Assembly: GCA_029959085.1 (NCBI GenBank)
Contig: JARWIR010000027.1
Location: 1,116,001 to 1,180,000 of the forward strand
Source: Nemophila menziesii
Taxonomy: Eukaryota; Streptophyta; Magnoliopsida; Boraginales; Hydrophyllaceae
DNA: 64,000 nucleotides
Direction of reading: 5' to 3'
The notes beneath the pieces were generated by a model. The model made no database searches, had not been told where the DNA came from, and saw nothing but the letters and a program-made list of their open reading frames with translations. Positions 50,807 to 61,331 of this stretch are shown here, piece by piece (positions within the stretch are counted from its first letter, which is position 1; the number at the start of each line of letters is the position of its first letter). The position numbers and the translations under genes were made by a program.

Positions 50807-50848
<42 letters not shown>
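50807..50848. repeat. (TA)21 microsatellite in U3
   Basis: An uninterrupted run of about 21 TA units. The other units have only GGATTATATATTTTA or a close variant here, so the run expanded in U3. Confidence 0.95.
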
Positions 50849-50851
<3 letters not shown>

Positions 50852-51356
50852 CAAAATAGCCAAATATACACCAACACCACAAGAGATATTCTTTTCACTA
50901 AATTTTAGACCATCTGTTCATAGTGGTTGGAGTATATATATGGAGAGTAGAGAAATAGAAGTAAGAAAAATTAAATTAATTTGTAAGACTTGATTGACTC
51001 CTATTGGAGAAAGCAAATTTTCGAACAACATATATGATAGTCTAACCAAAAATTCTTTTTATTTTATCTCCTTGTGATTTAGATATGTGAATGTATTTTT
51101 ATTTAGTTTGAAAGATACATCATATCTTTTGTGGTCTTAAAAATATGTGTATAAACTCGTGAGATTTAAAAAGTGGGAAAAAGACACTCAGGTCCTCTAG
51201 TTTTTTATATTGGGACACATAAGTTCCTTAGTTCTTTTTATTCTCTTTATAAGTCCTATTTTTTAAAGTAGATAACTTTTTTTAACAGTCAAGAGTAATT
51301 GACTTCTTTAAAATACCTTTTATACCCTCTTCTTGATTCCTTTGTTAAAAATACAG

Positions 51357-52025
51357 ATTTGGACAATTCACCTATATGGGCACCTCCAGAAATGGTACAG
51401 AAAAGAGGCATGCCAAAGGTTAATAGAATCAAAGAAGTTGGAGAAATTGCACCATCTCGTGATCAATGATCAGTACATCATAGATGCTCGTTATGCAAAG
51501 CGTTGGGTCATAATAAATCTACATGCCATCTAAAGAATAGAAGAGCTAACACGAGTTTTGATAACAATATAGTACAACAGGTAATATTGTTTATATTTTT
51601 CTTTTATTGCACTTTTGACACACCTTATCTTTTTTCAAGAAAGAATAAGCATCTAATGTGATTTTTTATGAGGTTATATGTAAAGTTGTGTACTGATATA
51701 GTATAAATTCTAAATTGATGAGTTCAAAGAAAAGTTGAAAATAAAATTTATGTGATCATATTGGACCATGGAAACTCGTTCATCCAAGATCGTATAAGCC
51801 ACTTACATAGATGCAACTTATTTGTTATTGTTGATTGTAATATCTTTAATTATTTTCAAGTATTTTTTTTTACGTTAATGGATATAATTAATCTAATTAC
51901 TTATTATTATATTTGTATAGGTTGAAAACCATAATATGGACATTAACCAGAATTATGTACATTGTGGGAGCTCTACTTGTACAAGACCTAGCAACACATC
52001 TAACGAGGTTGCGTATTCTGGATAA
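51357..52025 (+). pseudogene. Zinc-knuckle exon fragment, U3
   Basis: The exon 1 donor (ACAACAG|GTAATA) and exon 2 acceptor keep phase in this copy. Exon 2 then reads VENHNMDINQNYVHCGSS and on to a stop at 52023-52025. However, an in-frame TGA precedes the knuckle, as in U2. The fragment therefore has an intact 3' splice frame but a broken 5' part, the reverse of the S copies. Confidence 0.65.
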
Positions 52026-54197
52026 CTAATTCTTATTATGAAAGTTACTTTTGTCATATACTGTGAACATGTTATCGTATGCTCAGAATATACGTTTTGT
52101 TTTGTCTCATACTAGGTATTGCCCGTGCCTTAAGGCACTACGAAAAATAAATTTTTTGCTATTTATCTGCTAATCATCCATAAATCATGTATAGTGTACA
52201 ATGAAACTTATATTTGAATCGAGGACTAAAATAGATGTACTAATATGATTATGAATATCAACAAACTTGACAGTTATAACCTTTTACATTATTCGTTAAT
52301 TTAATTGAATTGCAAGATATTTACATTACCAATCAAGAAACTTGAATTATCTTTTGTAGAAAGTGGTTTATTTTTCAAACCTTCCAAAACAATATAATTG
52401 TTAAATTTAGGATGACTATGCTTATAGTCTTTTGCTAATAATAAGTTTTTCAATATTAAGAATCTACCACGAACACTTACTTTTGCGTACTTGAATGGTC
52501 TCTTGTTCATGAAGCATCATCATGTATGTAAAATACACCCTATGGTAGCAATGTAACTACAATAATAGTCCCTGAGTTATGCTGAATAGCCAAATACACC
52601 CTCGTGCTAGCAAATATACCATTGTCTATTTTAAATGAGAATTCGATCCCGTTTTTTAGCCCATAAGTTATGCATATATTCTAATACACCCATTTCCACC
52701 CTTGAGTTATTCAAAATTGAATAATTTATCTGTTTTTGTTCCCTAAGTTATTTATAGCAGGAACACAGGCCAAAAAAGTTAGAACAAATTTCACAAAATT
52801 CTGAAATAATTTAATGATTCGGTTTAAATAATGATAATAATAGTCCTATGAGTTATGTAAAATAGCTAAATACACAGTTGTGCTAGCTACGTCGTGCACT
52901 CTTCCACCCAAAACCTGCCTTTTTTAAATACCAAATCAACCCTTATAATTTTGTGAATTCCATAAAGACACAAACACTTTCACAATACTTACACCCAAGT
53001 CCTTACAACAAAAATCAACATTGTAAACTACTCACAATAGTCTCAACTCCCAATTAAACAAATCGAATTACCAGTAGCTTCACCTTATCTAATGGCTAGA
53101 AGACGTGAAAGTCAGGAAAACCGAGATTTCTTTCAAATTGTATATTAATAACAATTGAGGATCACCAAATAGTAGAAGATCATAAAATCCCATAAACTGG
53201 ATTATAGATTGGATTAAGATACAAACTGAAAGTAGACCACATTGTCTAATTAATAAATATAACATAGATAAATATATAATAAGCTAAATCAATTCGAATA
53301 GATAATAAGATCGTTTGTTTTAAGTTGATGTCAACCAATACAATTTGTTTTATCCTTCATCAATATTTAAGTCTAGTATGATCTATAAATTATAGATAAA
53401 TGAAACAGATATTTTTTTTAAAGGTAATGAATTAAAATAATAAATTCTTTTTGAGCAAGTAGATAAAAAATTAAACATTAATTCTCACTTTAGTCGAAGC
53501 TTAAGCATCTGATCTCAAATTCTTTCTGACATGCATACATACGGAAAGTATCCAATAATCCAAAAAGAGTAATACAAAGTAGAAGATTGGTGGCGCAAGA
53601 AGCGGAATAGAAAATTGGTGGCTCAGGAAAAAGGAGTAGATGATCGACGATTCAAGAAAAATAAATGGATAAAACTCCATAGTCAAGTAAATCAATAAGA
53701 AGACCGAAAGTTCTATTTAAGATTAATAAGTATATGTCAAGTACCAAATGTCATATAATTTTATGCAGATCAATATAAGTATAAGATAATTAAGTAGGCA
53801 AAGGAAATCAAAATATAAGGCCCTGTGATGTTCATTCAACACAACTTTTGCAAGAAAACTCTCATAGGATACAATATTTCAACATAAATAAATGGATACA
53901 ATTCCATAGCTAGGCAAATCTTTTCATGTTGAACTATTGAACAAAAGAATTGTCTTCACATGTTATTCATCTTTTTATCTTTCTGAAAAAAGAAACAATT
54001 GTTTGATGAGAGCTAAACACATTTATCTCAGCATCAAACCTCTGTAATCAGCCATATCAGAGTAAGAGATACCGTTGAATCACTCTTATCTTTTCCTCAA
54101 GAGTTTTTAAAAAGAATTCAAGTCCAAACCATAACTTATTCTCGGATACCTCGAATAGTTCAATGAAGTCCCATCTTTCTCAAATATCTTTCTGCCT

Positions 54198-54287
54198 TTA
54201 TTTTGCAAGTTTATCTTCTTTTGGATGCATCCTCATAACACAGGGACTAATAGCGCAATTAACCTTAATACCTGAAGAAATTGACAA
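54198..54287 (-). pseudogene. Second captured terminal exon in the Helitron
   Basis: On the minus strand, a TTTTCAG acceptor at 54288 is followed by exactly 30 codons ending TAA. They encode LSISSGIKVNCAISPC and then VMRMHPKEDKLAK. The A/T-rich sequence downstream (down to about 53950) would be the 3' UTR. It may be the last exon of the same gene as 54374-54486, or an alternative terminal exon. The family is not recognised. Confidence 0.5.
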
Positions 54288-54373
54288 CTGAAAAGATTAT
54301 CTATATTTAACTTAAAATAAGACCTTGAAGTACAAATGCACAATATTACTATTTACAGATGTCAAATATAGAC

Positions 54374-54486
54374 TCAAGTGGCTAATGATGAACCATTAAC
54401 AACAGTGCCAAATCCAAATCCAGGTTCTTTCTCAATCATCTGGAAAGTCTGAGAAGGGAAAACCTGTCTATATGCTTGCAGAACAC
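54374..54486 (-). pseudogene. Captured exon of an unidentified gene in the Helitron
   Basis: On the minus strand, a CTTTTCAG acceptor (ending at 54487) is followed by 37 codons ending in TGA. The reading frame includes VLQAYRQVFPSQTFQMIEKE and then a Gly/Phe-rich stretch. Composition and splice context look like a real exon rather than chance. I do not recognise the family. It has the same orientation as the Helitron, as captured fragments often do. Confidence 0.5.
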
Positions 54487-55394
54487 CTGAAAAGCCAAAA
54501 TCTCAGTTCAAAGTTGAGGAACACCAATAAACTTTCACAGATGTAAAAAAGATAAAAATAGGAGAAATTAAATTCTACCTTATTTAGCTTGGTTACTCAT
54601 CGGGCTTCCCAAACAAATTGCGAAAGAAATATAAAATTACAGTCTCTAGCAATTCATGGACCAATTATCTGCCTTTCTGGCGCAAAACAGTAGGCTTAGG
54701 CTTACAATCATTACCATTTCAAGCAATATGGTATACTATTTCCTTTGGTAATCCAATATTTGAAACAGGCATATTATCTTGTAATTATAAATTTCCAAAT
54801 AATAATAAAATTACATGTAATAAAGTGAAATGAAGGTCTGCATCTTCAATACACTAAGGCTTTAAATTGCAATAATATTCAAACTATGAAGTTCTAGGAT
54901 TCAAGCATTAACTATAACTATTATTTAAAAAATGTGCCATAGTGACCAAATGGTAAAATTAACCCTTAATTCTTTCTAGTTTCTTAGCGCATCAATTCTA
55001 CAGTAAAGGGCTTCTAACTGTATAAAAATCTAATAAACATCGCGACTGTAAGAGTTCTAGTTCTAGTATGATCAATGGCTACAAATGATATTCCTCTATT
55101 CTTGCATTATGTTACACGAATTATCGAATTAATTCAATACTATAAAAAAAATTGAAAAGTACCGTTCAGCTTGGTGGTGGAAAAGATTCCAACAGTCACT
55201 GCAGATCATGGGACCCACAAAACTCACACGGCATCCCCTACCTATATACTCTATTTTCGGCGCATCACTTCTACGGTAAAAGGCTTCTAACGGTATAAAG
55301 TGATGAGATTAGGTTAAAAGTAATTCAAATTTGTTAATTTTTTACCTTAATTTGGTTATTCATCAAGCCGGTTTGATGAAATTAATTTATTACC

Positions 55395-55523
55395 TTATTT
55401 GGGATCTTCGATTGATGGCGTAGCCAAGCCGGGTTGATGATGGTGGAGAATGGTGGCCGCTTGGTGGGAAGGTGAGTGTGAAGAGAGGGCAGGAGAGTGG
55501 CTTGTAGGGAGGTGAACTTTCAT
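55395..55523 (-). CDS. Short open frame near the Helitron 5' end, possible first exon
   Basis: A 42-codon open frame from ATG at 55523, rich in Ser, His and Pro, ending in TAA with a GGTAATAA donor-like site beside it. The higher GC content stands out from its surroundings. It could be the first exon of the captured gene, with a targeting-peptide-like composition, but a chance frame cannot be excluded. Confidence 0.3.
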   Translation of the reverse strand: MKVHLPTSHSPALSSHSPSHQAATILHHHQPGLATPSIEDPK

Positions 55524-55705
55524 TTTGTTTTTTTTCGTTTAAGCTAATAGAAAGATAAAAGAAATAAGTTTTAAATCTATATAGTTGGTCAATATTAAAA
55601 TTTTGAGAAGGTTAAGGAGATATTTGGGGTAATTATGAGTTTAATGGGGGAAGAGGGAAAATAGGAAAATTAGGTATGTTCTATTATGTAATATAGATAT
55701 TAGAT

Positions 55706-55884
55706 GGGTAATACTTCCATCCAATATTGGATGGTCCAATATTTAAATCACCGTCATTGATTATTAAAACAAAACACATGTCATTAGATTAATGTTATAG
55801 TTACTTTTGCAAGTTTAAAACATGGGGAATGTGTATGAATGTAATTGGTGTAGGATCATCCAATATTGGATGAGAGAATTTTCC
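55706..55884. mobile_element. 179-bp MITE at the Helitron border
   Basis: Terminal inverted repeats of about 32 bp each contain the perfect palindrome CATCCAATATTGGATG. The termini are GGGTAATACTTCC and GGAAAATTCTCTC. The flanking duplication is ATATTAGAT (55697-55705 and 55885-55893), 8 or 9 bp depending on whether the Helitron's last base is counted. An 8-9 bp duplication suggests a MULE- or hAT-derived MITE. Confidence 0.8.
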
Positions 55885-58800
55885 ATATTAGATTAATATT
55901 TCGTTGGTTTTTAAAAAATATGTTAGCACAAGAACATGATTTGAAAAAATTCTATATATTATTATGGATGTTAATTTTATTAGTATTGTGATCTTTTATA
56001 CATGTGTGAGATTGTCATGTTATTTGATTTTAATTTAATAAAACATAAAATTCAGATAAGTATATTAGATGAGGTTGTTTTATAGATATGAATTAGATAA
56101 ATAATGGATTCTACTAGCTAAGTAGGATTCTTGATAAGCACAAAGAAAAAGATACAAGTTTGATATAGTTTTTTCTTAAAAAAAATGATACATAGTTTTG
56201 AAGATTTATACTACATGAATAGAAGAAAACAAAGTCACTGTACAAATCCTAAAAAAATTATATTATTTAAATAATATATCTAATAAATGGTTGAGTATTT
56301 ATAATTGTGAAATCAAATAAATTTGGTTAATAAAATAAAGGGTATAAGTGGAATTTAAAAAAAATCATTTCATTAACCGTTAAATATAACTAACCATGTT
56401 AAAAAATAGGACCTATCAAAATAAAAAGAAAAACGGAGGGACCTAAGTGTCCCAATATAATAAACTTGAGGACTTTAGTGTCTTTTTCCCTTTAAAAAGT
56501 GTACAATGTCACCTTATATTATTAGAATATTACACACAACATATGAATTAAATGTTTATCTAATTCAATTATTTATTACTTTTATTTTTTATTTTTTGTA
56601 ATCATGTCCCCTTAGTTAATGGTGGTTCTTTTTGTTAATTCTTATCGTCGAATTTTAATTTTAATTATATTTAATTTATTTTGATTGTTACAGAATGTGC
56701 TTCCTGGGATTTTTACAATAAAGGATTACCAAATACCAGATAATAGAGACAAATTCAAGATGCAAGATAACTGAATCTTTTTATTATTTATCATATATTC
56801 CATTATTTTGTGATCAAATTAAGGGTTAATTGCATAGTTGGTCCCTATATTAGAAAAAATAGTAAAATAAGTAGAAAATATAATTTTACTTTATAAGATG
56901 TATATTTTCTATTTTTGGGTGTGCTGGAGCAGAAAAGACCTAAAACCTATGGGTGTGATGTAGCCCAAGAAAAGAGGGAGAAGACCTAAAACAAATCGTT
57001 TCTATACCGGGGATGTAATGTGCCCCAGGGTGCATAGAATACCAAAGAAGCCAAGAAATGTAACAAGAAAATTGGGGAGCACAAAAAAATATGTTATCTA
57101 TTTGTATTATCTTTAAATGTCATAATCTAAATTTTTACCTTATTAATGATGTTAAATCTAATATTTATGGGATGCTTTTAAATTTGTAGCTTACCTAATT
57201 ATCTATAGCATGTGTTAATGCAAATAGGCCTAATCTACTAAAAGAAAGTAAGTAAGCATGATTTCAAAAAGATGCCACAAAAATCGTTTTAGGTTGGGTG
57301 TGTAGCTGTAATATCTTTTAAATCTACTCATATACTATTTTATGTTTCTAATTATATACAGATTTTTTGTTTTCCTATAAAAATTCGGATATAGATATAA
57401 CGAGGATATGCCAAATATCTATATTACAGACTTAAGGAATAAAAGTAATAAAGATCAATAGTTTGTCTAGTGGTTAGAAAACGAAAAAAATAATGGTTAA
57501 CAACAATATTCTTATCAACCTTTGTTAATTCTGTCTTCCCTTTGATTTGAATATTTCTTCATTTTCGATATAAAACTATGAAGTTTTTATCACTCTCGTT
57601 TTTATATTTTTTCGTGTTTATATTTTTTCATTTCATTGTACAGTGAATACACTTCTATTAACATCATCTATATTATAGTAGTTGCATAAGGTAATGAGGA
57701 TAGCTAGATGGATTAGAATTGGTTTTTATATTTAGAAGTATCTAGGTTTTATTTAATTTTATGAATATTACCATCAAGTATTAAACATTTTTAAACATGT
57801 AGTTTAGAGAATCATACACTGTTTTGTGCGTAGTTAGTACTAGTATTATTAGTTGCTAAAATTGTATGTGTTAAATAGTAAATGTAATGATCTAACCTAT
57901 GTAATTTCACTTTCACGAATAGTAGTATATAAAAGTATAGTGCTTAGTTATTGTGTATAACAATTATAAATCTCCAAGGGCCAAATTTTGAAAGTGTGTC
58001 ATCGATAAGCTTTCTTGTAGGATATACTACTTTAAGTTCAATCCACTAAATATAGGTTAATGTAGTAATTATTTATTTTTATTAACTTCTAATCTAATTA
58101 TGGAAGGAGACTTACAAAGAAAATAGAGTACATCACGAATAATCAAATGCACGATGGCTCAGAATTATGTGTAACTTAACTTTATTTGGAATGCATTGAA
58201 TTTGTTATTCCATATTTTTCCAAGTTAATAAATAAACTTTCTTATATTTTATAGGTATCACCAAACCTTTAATTAAATCTCTTAACATTTATTATTCTTG
58301 TATATTTATTTTTTAATGGGTATTCGGTTTATTTTTCCGCCAAATGTTAAAACTCACGAATAATTACGTAAAGTTAGTTTAATTTTCACAGAGAGAAAAA
58401 ATTAAAATAGAAGAAAATAAAATAACCATATATCCAATAAATAGATACAATAAAGGTAGCTGTTTTCCTTACAACTCAATTGCAAACACAATTTTTTTAC
58501 AGCTAAATAACCTTACCCGCAAGAAAAGTAATATAAATTTTTTTTCTTCTTTCAATCCATATGTGGTAAAATTAAAAAGACCATTATTATTTTTTTATTC
58601 TCCAAGTGCATCAAACTAATTTAAAAACATTATTTTTTTCGTTTAATTTTAATTAATAGGACCGTAAAAAATTATCTACACCCTGACCATTAGCCCCTTT
58701 CCCCGAAATAGCGACTAAGAGGAACTTGAACTTCACAAGGCTCGTCAGATAGCCATATAGTCAATCGGGTTAGGATTAATTACGTTTGAAAGTCTTGTAG

Positions 58801-60238
58801 GTTCACTCGGGAGAGATCCATAGAATTGTAGACATCTCTCTATCTACCAGGGACGGAACTAGGGAGATTTTAGAGTTTCGACTATTGCTAAAATAACTAT
58901 TCACCCTTACATTCATAAATATGTAAATTCATAACTAGTGAGAATTACTAGCGACACTAAGTCTATCTTCTCAACTATATTCTCGTATTTGTTAGTCTAT
59001 CCTTTAGTTAATTGATTTTTAATCATATTTTATTTGTTTTGCACTTTAATCCTTACTTTTATAAAATAAAACAATATCTTTTATGTTTTAGTTAATTGCA
59101 ACTCGACCCCTCTTCGCTTCCTTAAAACACAAAAGAATTAACCTCGTAGTGCATGTGGAGAAAGATACTCTAATACTTATTTGTTACTCGTTTACGACCC
59201 CTAGACATGCGTGTAGTAGCTCCTCGTAGGTTTTGATTTATTTCTCACACTCTAGGGGACAACAAATGTAAATACACGATATAACAACTTTTTCCCTATA
59301 CTAACAACATGTAGAGAAACGGTCTTCAATACACTGCCAGAGTGTTAAGATATGTACATTTGCATCCTTATCTTCAAACCTTGACCATCTGAGAGGCCGT
59401 CACATTTAGCAAATATGTACTTGGCGAACCTTATATGCTATAAGTTAATGTATTTTTCTTGCAATACACTTAACACACTAGTTCACTACTCTTATAAGCT
59501 TTATTTCTTAAGATCATGTTAGGATAATTTTTCCTTTGACATTCATGAAGTTTCATCAGAAGCTTCCTTGATAGAGATATTAGCAATTATTCTTTTGTGG
59601 AAGACACTACTAGCTCTAAAAGGACTTGAAGAATTTAAAACTTATCTATGTTCGAACAAATTTAGAAATGATACTTTGTTTTCATTATAACAACACATAT
59701 TTTAGTAAACATAAGTGTAAAACTCATATACCATACTTTTGAGAATGCAATTCATCAATGAATGTCGTAACATGCATTATAATTCAGATATAATAATTTA
59801 ACTTTGACAAAAATATTACATTTAACTAGCATCACAATGTCACCATCCTCTGTTATTGGTAAATTCAAGGATATATTAATAGATAAATTATCTTAGATTA
59901 TTGTAAGAACCCGAGTTCATCTATTGAACAAATAACTATTTATAAAACTAAGTTTTTAAATAATTTGATTAATTAGTAATAAATAAAATATTAAATTTTA
60001 ATTTTTCACATAGTTTATGTTCAATTAATAAATGATAACATATAAAGACAATTAGGGGATTAAAACTTTATTGAACAAAAATCAAAATTACATAATCAGA
60101 AACAAAGTTATTCATAGAAGTTAAATATAAAACTTTATTAGAAAATATGTAATATGAAAAAACAATATCATATTATTTATGAAACTTATAAGTTTAAACT
60201 ATAATTGAAATAATAATACAATTTAGGGTCCACACTAA

Positions 60239-60463
60239 GTGCCCGTTTGGAAGTGTCTTTTAGGAGAAACACTTAAATGTGCTTTTAGCATTTTAAGAAA
60301 TTTTTTGACTTTGAAAAGAACTTTTTTGAGAAGCACCAAAGAGGTGCTTCTTAAAAAAAAAAGCACTTAAAATAATTTTATATTTCAAAATTATTTTTAA
60401 TAATTTTTTTAAATTTTAAATTAGCGCTTTTGTACTCTAAAATAAGCACTTCCAAACGGGCCC
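60239..60463. mobile_element. Harbinger/Tourist-type MITE, in U4
   Basis: Same position in the unit as in S2 and S3, so it descends from the same insertion. The left terminus has changed to GTGCCCGTTTGG and several internal bases differ, so this copy is older than the split of S2 and S3. Confidence 0.9.
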
Positions 60464-61321
60464 TAATTTCACAAACTCAATAAAAAATAAACTACCCATT
60501 TAACCCTAATGTTGCCGCCTTTTGCTATACTTACACATACATATTCTTCCACTCTTTCTTCCACTCTTAGTTTCAAACCTACTGTCAGCCTCCTTTTGAT
60601 ATTCCTTTTTTTTGTCATTTTTACTATCAAACTCTAATGTCTAAATCTTTGTTATCTTCTAATTTTCAATCTTTTTTAATCATAATTAATTTCTTCTATC
60701 CAATCTACTTTTTTCAATTTCTCTGTAATATCTCCCTCTTCTTCTTCCATTATGATGTTTCATCTCAATCTAGATCAGCATTCTTCTGTCTAAATACTAT
60801 TTTTAAATTCTAGTATCTTAGATAGTTGGCCATATCATTTCAATTTATAAATTTAAGGTACTTTTTTAATTTCAAAATTTGTTCTGCAATGTGTTTTTCA
60901 CTTTGGTGTAAATTGATTGATTTTTTTTTCATTTTTTTTTCATTTTTTTTTCAAATTTATAATTAATTATATTGAGAAAATTAGTTAGATATTTTCGGAT
61001 TATATATTTTACAAAATAGCCAAATGTACACCAACACCACAAGAGATGTTTTTTCACTCAATTTTAGACCATCTATTCATAGTGGTTGGAGCATATATGG
61101 AGAGTAGAGAAATAGAAGTAAGAAAAATTAAATTAGTTTGTAAGACTTGATTGACACCTATTGGAGAAAACATATTTTTGAACAATATATATGATAGTCT
61201 ACCGAAACATTATTTTTATTTTATCTCCTCGTGATTTACATATGTGAATGTATTTTTATTTAGTTTGAAAGATACATCATATCTTGTATGGTCTTAAAAA
61301 TGTGTGTATAAACTCATGAGA

Positions 61322-61331
61322 TTTAAAAAGT
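61322..61331 (+). other. Empty MULE target site in U4
   Basis: A single TTTAAAAAGT lies between the same flanks (GTGAGA/ATGAGA to the left, GTACAATGTCACC to the right) that surround the MULE in S2, S3, U2 and U3. There is no footprint. Confidence 0.88.

Larger units (their letters stand above)
52112..55697 (-). mobile_element. Helitron with captured exons, nested in the U3 MULE
   Basis: Read on the minus strand, the element begins TCTATATTACATAATAG (at 55697) and ends GGGCAATACCTAG (at 52112). A 14-bp palindrome, GTGCCTTAAGGCAC (52125-52138), lies nine bases inside the CTAG end. It sits between host A (52111) and T (55698) with no duplication. The U2 site TCTCATATATTAGAT (45936-45950) is restored exactly when the element is removed. 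A TC start, CTAG end, 3' hairpin and A|T insertion are the diagnostic Helitron signs. No Rep/helicase is encoded, so it is non-autonomous. Confidence 0.92.
51175..56490 (+). mobile_element. Non-autonomous MULE, U3, split by a Helitron and a MITE
   Basis: The left part is 51175-52111 and the right part resumes at the host bases TATTAGAT after the insertions and runs to 56490. TTTAAAAAGT flanks both outer ends. Removing the nested insertions restores a MULE of the usual length. Confidence 0.9.
49528..59464 (+). repeat. 6.1 kb unit U3 (9.9 kb with nested insertions)
   Basis: Removing the Helitron (3,586 bp) and the 179-bp MITE with its duplicated target leaves about 6.16 kb. The unit has an empty Harbinger MITE site (50285-50287), an expanded TA run (50807-50848) and a MULE split by the Helitron. 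Confidence 0.9.

Noticed and set aside
52301..52510. 69-codon minus-strand open frame inside the Helitron (..RPFKYAKVSVRGRF..).
   Set aside because: No splice context or family was recognised, and I could not separate it from a chance frame; noted only as a possible captured fragment.
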